Positions 23,710 to 29,998 of a DNA stretch of 33,345 nucleotides are shown piece after piece. Source of the stretch: a virus; the IMG/VR virus record IMGVR_UViG_3300020204_000208, positions 1 to 33,345 of that record; one strand, 5' to 3'. Position numbers and translations under genes: made by a program. Each line of letters opens with the position of its first letter. Positions within the stretch are counted from its first letter, which is position 1. The notes below the pieces were generated by a model that saw only the letters and a list, made by a program, of their open reading frames with translations, did no database searches and had not been told where the DNA came from.

Positions 23710-23738
23710 TAGAGCTAGACTTTAAATATGCAGCTCTA
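23710..23738 (+). promoter_or_regulatory. Inverted repeat before nblA-like gene
   Basis: TAGAGCT (23710-23716) and AGCTCTA (23732-23738) are perfect 7-bp arms with a 15-base spacer that contains TTTAAATAT, a -10-like box. The second arm ends 2 bases before GTG at 23741. No Shine-Dalgarno is present, so it could be a DNA operator or an RNA stem that gates translation. Confidence 0.5.
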
Positions 23739-23743
23739 TCGTG

Positions 23744-24004
23744 ATGGGCGCCCGGAAGTCAGATGACGCTCAAGATGTCTCGTGCGGACTGACACTTGAG
23801 GATGAATTCGTGTTGACGCGCATACGCGTAAAGGCACATTCCCTTAAAAATAAAGAACGGGATCAATACCTTTGGGAAACAGTATTTAAATTAATTTGCC
23901 GCGAACGAGCTTATAAGACAGTTATGAATGAGGTCGGAATCGCTGTAGACACAAATATGGATTTGTTTGATGACGAAGAAGGAGCAGCTGAAGCTGAGGT
24001 TTAA
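23744..24004 (+). CDS. nblA: NblA-like phycobilisome degradation protein
   Basis: A small protein (86 residues from ATG 23744; GTG 23741 is also possible). Residues 17-66 (counted from the GTG) match NblA: LTLEDEFVLTRIRV, then DQYLWETVFKLICRERAYKT, like the helix-turn-helix LTLEQEF...EFLxELxRQLMxKDN of the family. NblA is an adaptor that brings phycobilisomes to the Clp protease, freeing amino acids and stopping light harvesting. Cyanophages such as Ma-LMM01, and an uncultured marine one, are known to carry nblA. The acidic tail (DLFDDEEGAAEAE) is extra. It sits between a small phage protein and the lysozyme gene with its own inverted repeat. Confidence 0.75.
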   Translation: MGARKSDDAQDVSCGLTLEDEFVLTRIRVKAHSLKNKERDQYLWETVFKLICRERAYKTVMNEVGIAVDTNMDLFDDEEGAAEAEV

Positions 24005-24034
24005 ACTACTGTTATGCGAGTAAACATTTAAACT

Positions 24035-24043
24035 TTATATACG
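24035..24043 (+). promoter_or_regulatory. TATA-like element before lysozyme gene
   Basis: TTATATACG lies in the 62-base gap, 24 bases before the ATG at 24067. It matches the other -10-like elements of the + strand. Confidence 0.4.
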
Positions 24044-24066
24044 ATCGCTGAGTCTCCGTAATAAAA

Positions 24067-25341
24067 ATGAACGAACGCCAAGTACTAGAACAGTTTCGTT
24101 TAACTCCTGAGGGTCAACGTTTACTGCAGGCGATTCGTTATGCCGAAGGCACTGCTGGTCCTAAGGGTTATCAAACTTTTTTTGGAGGCGGAACTTTTTC
24201 TGATCTAAGTCGTCACCCAGATAAAGTTATTCGAAAAGACGGCTATGCAAGTGCGGCTGCTGGTGCGTACCAATTTATGCCTGATACCTGGAGGGGTCGG
24301 GCAAGTGCTTTAGGTTTGCAAAGTTTTGGCCCAAAAGAGCAGGATATTGCTGCTTTAAGTTTGGCAAGAAATAAATTACTTAAATATGGTGGTTTAGCCG
24401 CACTTAAAAAAGAGGGTCTAAGTCCACGCGTAGCAGCAGCGTTAGCTGAAACGTGGGCCTCTTTTCCTACTGAATCAGGTAAAAGTGCTTACGGTCAGCC
24501 GGTAAAAAAATTAAATGAACTTCAACGGGTTTATGGCGGTCCAATTTCACAACAGGTTGCTCCTGGGACTGAACCTGCCGACTCACAAACCGGGGACTTT
24601 AGAGAAAAAATTTCTGATTTGTTAATGAAATATTTGGGTGCTTCAACGAAACAAACGGATCCTTACGCTTCCTTATTGCAGAGCAACGCATTAGCGGAAC
24701 AACTAGAAGAGCAGGGCACTGAAGAGGCTTTAGAAAAAGCGGATGAACTTCGTTCCGCTGCTGTTTTAAGTAGTTTAACTTCTGATTCGTCTGATAACTA
24801 CACGAAGTTAGCAACGGAACTTTTAACTCTTCTAGAAGAGCAACCTCAAGGTACAACCGAACAGATGGTTGCCTCAGGTCCTGGGACAGCTCTAAAAGGT
24901 GCGACTGTAACTTCCTGGAATGATACCGGCGGTAAAGGCATTGATTTTGTGATACCCGGCGGCCGTGGGGCTATTTTTGCAGCACCTTTTAATGCAAAAG
25001 TTCTAAAAGTCGTAAACGATTCTCGGGAAACTAATCTCGAAAAAAATCCTAACGGTCCTAGGTTTTACGGTAATTATGTAGACCTTCGCGCCACGGCTCC
25101 GGATGGAACTCCTTTCGATGTCCGTTTAGCGCACTTTGATCGTCTCAACAGTAATTTAAAACCTGGAACTGTTATTGGTGCTGGTACTCCAATTGGTACG
25201 CAAGGTCGTACTGGATCCACTACCGGTGCCCACGTCTCTGCGGATTTTTATGATCCCGGCAGTACAAACGCAAGTGAGCGGGTCTTGGCTTTAAAGAATA
25301 TGATTGCTAATAGAATAAGTAAAGGCTTGCCCTTGTTCTGA
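24067..25341 (+). CDS. Virion lysozyme (GH104-like) fused to degenerate M23 domain
   Basis: A 424-residue peptidoglycan-active protein. Residues 15-150 match the lambda R endolysin family (GH104 lytic transglycosylase): RYAEGT with the catalytic E27, GGGTFSDLSRHPDKV, ASAAAGAYQFM, QDIAAL and TWASFP. Residues 165-275 are a helical linker. Residues 280-405 have an M23 (LytM) fold pattern: GGKGIDF, LAHFDRL and TGAHVSADF. But the first zinc His is Gly (G289) and the last is Ser (S391); D293, H356 and H389 remain, so zinc binding is doubtful. No signal peptide; it probably acts in the virion tail during entry, though release at lysis is possible. Confidence 0.85.
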   Translation: MNERQVLEQFRLTPEGQRLLQAIRYAEGTAGPKGYQTFFGGGTFSDLSRHPDKVIRKDGYASAAAGAYQFMPDTWRGRASALGLQSFGPKEQDIAALSLARNKLLKYGGLAALKKEGLSPRVAAALAETWASFPTESGKSAYGQPVKKLNELQRVYGGPISQQVAPGTEPADSQTGDFREKISDLLMKYLGASTKQTDPYASLLQSNALAEQLEEQGTEEALEKADELRSAAVLSSLTSDSSDNYTKLATELLTLLEEQPQGTTEQMVASGPGTALKGATVTSWNDTGGKGIDFVIPGGRGAIFAAPFNAKVLKVVNDSRETNLEKNPNGPRFYGNYVDLRATAPDGTPFDVRLAHFDRLNSNLKPGTVIGAGTPIGTQGRTGSTTGAHVSADFYDPGSTNASERVLALKNMIANRISKGLPLF

Positions 25342-25342
25342 A

Positions 25343-26014
25343 ATGTCTCAAGCACCGTCTCAAGCACCGTCTCAAGCACCGGCGTCGATTAACTGGGGAA
25401 AGATTGGGGAAAATATTGCTACAGGTGTAGGCGGTTCTTTAGGTAATATTATTTTAGGCCAAATCGGCAAAGCAACTTCGAATACTCCGCTTAGTTACGG
25501 CGCTGGTGTTGCTCAGCAGCAAATTGATGATCAAATCAAACGCATCCAACAATTAACTGAAGAACTTCAAAATCGCACTGAATACTATCGTCAGCTGGGT
25601 CAAGCTTCTAAAGAACAGCTCGGCAAAATAAGCGGTATTACTGTTCCTGATTATCGTTTAGCGGCGATCGATCAGTTTAATCGCGGCGTGGCCGGCGAAC
25701 GTGCTACGGGGGAACGTTACCTGAAAGGCTACGATCCCAGCCTCTTAGGATCTGCTGCTGGCGGTCGTTTCCGTTCCGCTATTTCTAGCGCCTCTGAAGA
25801 TTATCGGAAAGCCCTTGGATCATTAAGTGCCGAAGGAAGCCAGCGTTTTATGACTTCGAGCACTGCTAATCCAATTGCAGCATTTAAATCGATTGCTGAT
25901 GATAAAGATTACAACATGCTTCTTAATCCTGAATTTATGTCCACCGCAACTAACCCGATGACAGTGAGCATGGACTTCATGAAGTACAAGCCTTATATGA
26001 CTTACAATGTCTGA
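25343..26014 (+). CDS. Hypothetical helical virion protein
   Basis: Unrecognised 223-residue protein. It opens with three exact SQAP repeats (12-base repeat at 25346-25381), then a hydrophobic Gly-rich segment (IATGVGGSLGNIILGQIG, about 24-41), a coiled-coil region (QQQIDDQIKRIQQLTEELQN, about 58-77) and a Ser/Ala-rich helical part. This layout resembles the first two unknown proteins of the window. It starts 1 base after the lysozyme stop. It is probably in the virion and may act at the membrane. Confidence 0.75.
   Translation: MSQAPSQAPSQAPASINWGKIGENIATGVGGSLGNIILGQIGKATSNTPLSYGAGVAQQQIDDQIKRIQQLTEELQNRTEYYRQLGQASKEQLGKISGITVPDYRLAAIDQFNRGVAGERATGERYLKGYDPSLLGSAAGGRFRSAISSASEDYRKALGSLSAEGSQRFMTSSTANPIAAFKSIADDKDYNMLLNPEFMSTATNPMTVSMDFMKYKPYMTYNV
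25346..25381 (+). repeat. Three 12-base coding repeats
   Basis: TCTCAAGCACCG occurs three times in a row at the start of the gene, coding SQAP each time. The copies are identical, so they are probably recent slippage products. Confidence 0.85.
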
Positions 26015-26309
26015 TCAGATTCGTGAGCTACCCCACGAACGAAAAATAAGGTTTCACGGAGAAGCTGGTTTTGCAAAGCACGTTTATCGTTTTCGTTCGC
26101 GACGCGATATGCGTTTAGCGGGCAAGGTCTGGTCTGAAAACGAAGAGGAAAGATCTAAACGTTTAGCTAGAACACGTGCTTCTCGAAAAATGACCGAAAC
26201 CCCCGTGGGTCCGGGGTTTGGTGCGGGCGATACTGTTGAACCGGACAACACCCCAAAGTCGCTTGAGTTTCTCAACAAAAAACTCGCCCAAATGAGCTAT
26301 ACAAATTAA
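26007..26309 (+). CDS. Small basic hypothetical protein
   Basis: Unrecognised 100-residue protein, strongly Arg-rich (HVYRFRSRRDMRLAGKVW, ERSKRLARTRASRK). It overlaps the previous gene by 8 bases and the convergent methyltransferase gene by 38 bases at its end. It could bind nucleic acid or a virion surface. Support: long open frame, start overlap and codon pattern. Confidence 0.7.
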   Translation: MSDQIRELPHERKIRFHGEAGFAKHVYRFRSRRDMRLAGKVWSENEEERSKRLARTRASRKMTETPVGPGFGAGDTVEPDNTPKSLEFLNKKLAQMSYTN

Positions 26310-26850
26310 TAAATTCACCAATTCGATAATCTGTGTTTGTTGAAGAGGGAAAGTAATAAACAAAACCGAAGCACCTTGTACGCCCTAGTTTTGGAAGTCC
26401 GGGCGCATCGATAAATAGTTCTGGTCTCTCTTTTGCTACACAGAGAGGTAGATCTAATCCTATTTTTTGAGTCGTCAATAAAGCGACTTCTGAGGAAGTT
26501 AAAAAAACAATTGCTTCGTCAAATTCATTTTTTCTGTATTTTCTTAGACATGTTTCTAACCAAACCCTTTGTGCCGAGCGTTGAAATCTTTTCCTCTTTT
26601 TAAATATGTAAGGATCTTTAGGTTGCTCGTCATTATTTAAAAAATCCCGTGGGGGATATAGATACAGAGATTTTGCTTTCCATGTTTGTCTCAATCCGTC
26701 TTCTTTTGGTGTAAAGAAACGGTTTGCGTTTATGAGTGTATTTGCAGCTTCACTCGATGCAGGATCAAGATCAATTTCGCCGCCAAAAAAAGAGGTAGTT
26801 ATCCCAATTAGTTCAGGCGGCGAAACAAAATCAATCTGCGCTAGCGGCAT
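26272..26850 (-). CDS. Phage N6-adenine methyltransferase (Dam-like), altered motif
   Basis: A 192-residue protein of the phage N6-adenine methyltransferase family (PF05869 type): FVSPPELIGI, GEIDLDPASSEAANTLINA (25-43), TPKEDGLRQTW, and SLYLYPPRDF (61-70). Here the catalytic (D/N)PPY motif is YPPR, so activity may be lost or changed. The C-terminal half has AIVFLTSSEVALL and PELFIDAPG strands. It would methylate adenines, for defence against restriction or regulation, if active. It is the last gene of the - strand cluster, overlapping the previous gene by 20 bases. Confidence 0.75.
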   Translation of the reverse strand: MPLAQIDFVSPPELIGITTSFFGGEIDLDPASSEAANTLINANRFFTPKEDGLRQTWKAKSLYLYPPRDFLNNDEQPKDPYIFKKRKRFQRSAQRVWLETCLRKYRKNEFDEAIVFLTSSEVALLTTQKIGLDLPLCVAKERPELFIDAPGLPKLGRTRCFGFVYYFPSSTNTDYRIGEFINLYSSFGRVFC

Positions 26851-27253
26851 CCGACGTTTTATTTAAAAGTTCTTCCGCTGCTTCGAGATCAATTAAATGA
26901 ATGCTCATGCCGCGTTGATCCACCATAACAACAATCGGCTTATCAGTTTCACTTTCGGTATCTACAACTGTTATAAGTTTTTTTAAAAAGCCAGCTAAGT
27001 CTTCATCCATTATTTCCTCAGCCAACGCGATATCCGTCTGGATATCTTTAATTGTCATAAATTGACTGCACTCTGGTTTGGAAGGATTAAAAAACAGGGC
27101 GCCATTACCTTCTGCTTTACGGAATTCTTCGTACAGCGTGGCAATATCACCAATAATCATTTTCACCGTATTCAGAGCGATACGGTTTTGAACCTCACTA
27201 CGCCCAAAAATTTTCTTGGCAAGTTCAGTTGCTGTGCTCCGAAAACTACTCAT
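26831..27253 (-). CDS. Hypothetical protein
   Basis: Unrecognised 140-residue protein starting MSSFRSTATELAKKIFGRSE. Residues 1-60 are helical; 65-140 alternate acidic helices and a beta pair (KPIVVMVDQRGMSIHLIDLE). The ATG at 27253 is preferred: it gives an 8-base overlap with the upstream gene; a longer version from 27307 would overlap by 62. It overlaps the methyltransferase start by 20 bases. Confidence 0.7.
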   Translation of the reverse strand: MSSFRSTATELAKKIFGRSEVQNRIALNTVKMIIGDIATLYEEFRKAEGNGALFFNPSKPECSQFMTIKDIQTDIALAEEIMDEDLAGFLKKLITVVDTESETDKPIVVMVDQRGMSIHLIDLEAAEELLNKTSDAASAD

Positions 27254-27563
27254 TGCAATACCCTGAGAAGGAATTCCATGCGTCGCTAAGTACTTTAGCG
27301 GAGTCAAAAAGAAAGTTCGATAAGTTGGTTTCCGAAGGATCCAGCTTGCAGTAGTGACGACCTTCTACTAAACCAGATGTACCCCCTGATGTTATTCCTT
27401 GATATATAAGCTTATCTACAACAATTGATTGCACACCCAGACGAGCAGCGATAGTTTTTTTATTTACGAACGCTGTGGTTATGTCCGATGAGTTCGAATG
27501 CGCAATAATTTGAAGGCTTGCGTCGATACTTCGAAGGATTTGAAGTACATCTTTAGTAAGCAT
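27246..27563 (-). CDS. Hypothetical protein with possible HTH
   Basis: A protein of 105 residues from ATG 27563 (MLTKDVLQILRSIDASLQII). It has a short helical N-terminus and then FVNKKTIAARLGVQSIVVDK, an HTH-like segment with a following IYQGI turn and GLVEGRHYCKL, as in excisionase-type winged helices. Upstream in-frame starts at 27602 (ATG) and 27626 (GTG) would add a Pro/Ala-rich lead that overlaps a hairpin, so 27563 is preferred but unproven. It probably binds DNA. Confidence 0.6.
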   Translation of the reverse strand: MLTKDVLQILRSIDASLQIIAHSNSSDITTAFVNKKTIAARLGVQSIVVDKLIYQGITSGGTSGLVEGRHYCKLDPSETNLSNFLFDSAKVLSDAWNSFSGYCNE

Positions 27564-27706
27564 GTTTAGAAATGTAAAAGGGGCTGCCTCGGCACCCGAC
27601 ATCAGGCACAAAGGTTCAGTTACCACGATCAGGAAATGGCGAAAACTGACCGTACCCCCGAGGTTACCGGTGCAAGGCCATTCTTACAAGCACCGACAAT
27701 ACGATT
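27564..27706 (-). other. Structured gap in regulator cluster
   Basis: A 143-base gap. On the - strand GGGTGCC and GGCAGCCC form a small hairpin with a bulged C and tight loop, followed by CTTTT (about 27574-27597). CCTCGG further upstream could pair with CCGAGG of the same hairpin, so alternative folds are possible. Also CGGTGC and GCACCG at about 27667-27695 could pair across 16 bases. It may be an attenuator or leader; the pairs are by eye. Part of it would be coding if the downstream gene starts at 27626. Confidence 0.3.
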
Positions 27707-28129
27707 TTAGGGTTGTTTAAGCCAATCAGAGTCAGATAAATCTCTGATGTCCGTGTTTTTTCGGTTAAATCCGGCCCGCACTCTTTTAGTTATGTCCGGC
27801 TGCTCAAATCGAGATCGTAAGTGCATTGGATTTACACAAGTTACGGTGCCACAAACACGTTTTATGCAAAAATTACCGATGTCCGCTTTATAAAAACCAT
27901 AAAAAATGTTTTCGATGTTTAATTTCTTTCCTTCGATTGTTAGATATTTGTAATCAGTCTTCCAACAGGAGTCAAAATCTTTATGTTCGTCTGTAAGTTG
28001 CGTAAAAAGAGCCCTCAGTTCCGGTGAGATTTGACTCAATGCCGGCTTTGAGGGCTCATTATTTATGGTTTTTAAACACTCTGCGCAAACAGTGTCTTTT
28101 TTGACGTGGGTTTTATCCCTGAGACACAT
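27707..28129 (-). CDS. HNH-derived putative zinc regulator
   Basis: A 140-residue protein. An N-terminal CAEC (C15-C18) lies upstream of a region like HNH_3 domains: FDSCWKTDYKYLTIEGKKL, FYGFY, then VCGTVTCVNPMHLRSR (92-107) with the CVNPxHL signature. The usual catalytic His before CG is absent (KRVCG), so it is probably a DNA- or RNA-binding relic of an HNH nuclease. A sister motif is in the gene at 28790-29518. It starts ATG 2 bases after the previous stop. Function uncertain; a regulator of early genes is plausible. Confidence 0.7.
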   Translation of the reverse strand: MCLRDKTHVKKDTVCAECLKTINNEPSKPALSQISPELRALFTQLTDEHKDFDSCWKTDYKYLTIEGKKLNIENIFYGFYKADIGNFCIKRVCGTVTCVNPMHLRSRFEQPDITKRVRAGFNRKNTDIRDLSDSDWLKQP

Positions 28130-28131
28130 TT

Positions 28132-28575
28132 TCAGAGTGTATCCAAAACAATTTCTAACTGTTCTAGAAAATCAGCGGGTTCGTCAACTAACAGACGAAT
28201 GACTTTTTTAAGGCCATCCCTCAGCGTGGGAATATCTTCGTCTTCCCCGAATAAACCCTGTTCGTTAAGTAAAATCCAGTAGGTGTAAGCATTCAACATG
28301 TACATATGAGTTTGTTTTGCCCGCAGCGCTTGCGTTTTCCACTTTTCATAATCAAAACTGGATTGGTGCCGGCTACTACCCGTCTTTAACTCAAGCTCTC
28401 GAATCTCGATCTGGAGCTCAATATCTTTAATGGTGTACTGAAGAGCTGAAATCTTCGCTGAGCACTCTGCCCAAGTCTTCGGTTCTTCAGAATCCGAATA
28501 AATCCATGGGGGGAGATTGTCGATTACATATTTCTGGGACCATAAACAAGGCTTGTGTTCTGCAACTGCAATCAT
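28132..28575 (-). CDS. Hypothetical helical protein
   Basis: Unrecognised 147-residue protein. It has a short start with PCLWSQKYVIDNLPPWIY, a coiled-coil section (AECSAKISALQYTIKDIELQ, then IEIRELELK), and an acidic helical end (LLVDEPADFLEQLEIVLDTL). It overlaps the stop of the upstream winged-helix gene by 4 bases (ATGA). It lies between two putative regulators. Confidence 0.7.
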   Translation of the reverse strand: MIAVAEHKPCLWSQKYVIDNLPPWIYSDSEEPKTWAECSAKISALQYTIKDIELQIEIRELELKTGSSRHQSSFDYEKWKTQALRAKQTHMYMLNAYTYWILLNEQGLFGEDEDIPTLRDGLKKVIRLLVDEPADFLEQLEIVLDTL

Positions 28576-28904
28576 GAGCTCAAAATCGAATGAATTAATG
28601 AGTTGTATTTGCCGTCAATCACATATAGAACATGTGATTCAAAATTAACTCGGATGAGCAACTTATACTTTATAAGCTGTTTTAGGTCGCGTAAAAGTTT
28701 TTGCTTCGACGAACCTATCTCATCCAGAATTTCTTTGACGGATAACGGCTGACGACATAATAACAGATAAATCAAAACCGAGTGATGGCTTATGCAAGCA
28801 CTGACTTTTTTAAATTCGTGATTGTTCTTAGGGAGATCGAGCACCTGTATTTGGCTTCCAATAAGACTTGAATCATTTTGTGAGAAATTTTTTTGCTTAG
28901 CCAC
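28572..28904 (-). CDS. Winged-helix DNA-binding protein
   Basis: A 110-residue protein. Residues 40-103 form a winged-helix pattern: SVLIYLLLCRQPLSVKEILD, EIGSSKQKLLRDLKQLIKYK, then a wing LLIRVNFESHVLYVI. This matches bacterial wHTH regulators. Residues 1-39 are polar. The start GTG at 28904 has a strong AAGGAGG 10 bases before it, so a 115-base overlap with the upstream gene is real or nearly so. It is probably a transcription regulator. Confidence 0.7.
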   Translation of the reverse strand: MAKQKNFSQNDSSLIGSQIQVLDLPKNNHEFKKVSACISHHSVLIYLLLCRQPLSVKEILDEIGSSKQKLLRDLKQLIKYKLLIRVNFESHVLYVIDGKYNSLIHSILSS

Positions 28905-29518
28905 AGTTTCACATCCTCCTTCATTTGTGGGGTGATTTTGGTTGCCGGGCTCAGGGCCCGCATCATGTGGTAGGGATTTACACAGTTTTCACATCCGCAG
29001 GTTGGCAGCACCTTGTCCCTAGTCGCCAACTCAATGTCATAAAACTTTGAGTAGACGAAGCGGCGTGGCCTCATGATCGTCCCATCTTTATCGACGAGAC
29101 GCTGGAACTGCTTAGGTAAAAACAAGTGTTCATGCGGGTTTAGCCCAGGTCGATTCTGAGCAAGCCACGCTGAGACCTGATCGGACGGGCTTTTGGCGTC
29201 CCGATCCTCCTGCAGGCATCGCTGGCACGCGTAGCGCCCGCAGACCCTGTGAGCCCTTGGTAGATCCAACGTGGCGATGAACTCCGGCTCGGATCGACCG
29301 CAACTGCAGGTCAGACGCGTAACGCCACCAAATCGCTCTGCCTTGAAAGCGTCGAGGTTGTAGGTCTGGTCTGGGGTTTCCGGCAGATCTCGGGTAGTTA
29401 CAGGTGTTTGAACTACCAAACCAAAGACGGAAACCAGCACTGGGTTCGTCACGGTTTGTTTTCTAGTGCTCTCTTGATTACACAAAGATAGCACGGTCCG
29501 CCTTGCCTCTGGTTTCAA
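28790..29518 (-). CDS. HNH-derived zinc protein with C-terminal HTH
   Basis: A 242-residue protein. It has CSCG (71-74) and CGRYACQRC (93-101) zinc-type Cys pairs, then an HNH_3-like end CGCENCVNPYHM (174-185) with the same CVNPxH signature as the 140-residue protein downstream. Residues 196-240 look like a recombinase-type HTH (TPQMKEDVKLWLSKKISHKM, then SLRTITNLKK). It is likely a DNA-binding regulator, not a nuclease, because no catalytic His is seen. Start TTG 29518 is the longest; a later GTG (29440) is possible. Its last 38 codons overlap the winged-helix gene. Confidence 0.65.
   Translation of the reverse strand: MKPEARRTVLSLCNQESTRKQTVTNPVLVSVFGLVVQTPVTTRDLPETPDQTYNLDAFKAERFGGVTRLTCSCGRSEPEFIATLDLPRAHRVCGRYACQRCLQEDRDAKSPSDQVSAWLAQNRPGLNPHEHLFLPKQFQRLVDKDGTIMRPRRFVYSKFYDIELATRDKVLPTCGCENCVNPYHMMRALSPATKITPQMKEDVKLWLSKKISHKMIQVLLEAKYRCSISLRTITNLKKSVLA
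28915..28921 (-). promoter_or_regulatory. Shine-Dalgarno deciding the winged-helix start
   Basis: AAGGAGG on the - strand, 10 bases before GTG 28904. It lies inside the upstream coding frame and is the main evidence for the overlapping start. Confidence 0.6.
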
Positions 29519-29597
29519 TTTTTTGTTTTAGAGCTTTTCTTAACGAAATTTGCGCGTCTCCGGGGTCTCAAGCGGGTTGGCCCAGGTTAGCTAAACC

Positions 29598-29619
29598 AAA
29601 ACCAAAGAACTTTGGTTTT
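29598..29619. promoter_or_regulatory. 22-bp palindrome
   Basis: AAAACCAAAG and CTTTGGTTTT are perfect 10-bp arms with a 2-base AA centre. A fifth T follows on the + strand. The symmetry and 2-base centre suggest a dimer-binding operator; a weak two-way terminator is the alternative. Confidence 0.55.
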
Positions 29620-29776
29620 TGCTCATAGTATTATATAAATTAATTTTAAATACGTTTATAAAGTACAATTTCTAAGAATTTCATGTTAAGTCCCCGGACC
29701 ACAGAACTTTTTTGCTGCGATCGGTAGCAGGGGAAGCACTGTGGAAGAGAAGACTACAGAATTTTTTTGGTTTGAC

Positions 29777-29785
29777 TGGTATTAT
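29777..29785 (+). promoter_or_regulatory. Extended -10 promoter candidate
   Basis: TGGTATTAT matches the extended -10 (TGnTATAAT) at 8 of the 9 pattern positions. It would start transcription about 29792, 24 bases before the ATG at 29816. No -35 is seen, as is allowed for extended -10 promoters. Confidence 0.5.
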
Positions 29786-29815
29786 GAGATCATTAAGTAC
29801 AGTTCTTAGACTTAA

Positions 29816-29971
29816 ATGGTTACCGTGCAACCTACGACTTCTGAGACACCTGAAGTCGAGTACTGGCAAGAGTGCCGGCGACGTGCTGAGAAGTTAAATA
29901 TTCCAGCCTGGCAGCTTGCTGAAAATGAGTGGCATCACGGGCAGCTGGACAAACAGGACGACAATCGGTAG
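29816..29971 (+). CDS. Small hypothetical protein
   Basis: A 51-residue protein: MVTVQPTTSETPEVEYWQEC, then RRRAEKLNIPAWQLAENEWH and an acidic-polar tail. It has one compact helical centre with Trp residues. The start is 30 bases after the extended -10, and the next gene begins 27 bases after its stop. Not recognised; likely the first gene of a short unit with the sigma-like regulator. Confidence 0.6.
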   Translation: MVTVQPTTSETPEVEYWQECRRRAEKLNIPAWQLAENEWHHGQLDKQDDNR

Positions 29972-29998
29972 CATTTCGGAAAACATTTTGAATTTTTT

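Larger units (their letters stand above)
29519..29815. promoter_or_regulatory. Divergent control region
   Basis: A 297-base region without a convincing gene, between the - strand regulators and the + strand 51-residue gene. It holds a 22-bp palindrome (29598-29619), an AT-rich block with TATTATATAAATT and TTTATAAAGTACAAT (about 29628-29672), and TGGTATTAT, an extended -10, at 29777-29785. An open frame at 29712-29897 (TTG start) has no recognisable coding pattern. This is the longest non-coding stretch of the window and probably controls both directions. Confidence 0.6.

Noticed and set aside
27627-27706. Possible tRNA in the structured gap
   Set aside because: No GTTCRANYC T-loop or cloverleaf with a full acceptor stem could be built.
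29712-29897. A 61-codon + strand open frame from TTG
   Set aside because: It covers the extended -10 promoter and overlaps the better 51-residue gene in another frame; its Leu/Arg-rich product shows no coding pattern.
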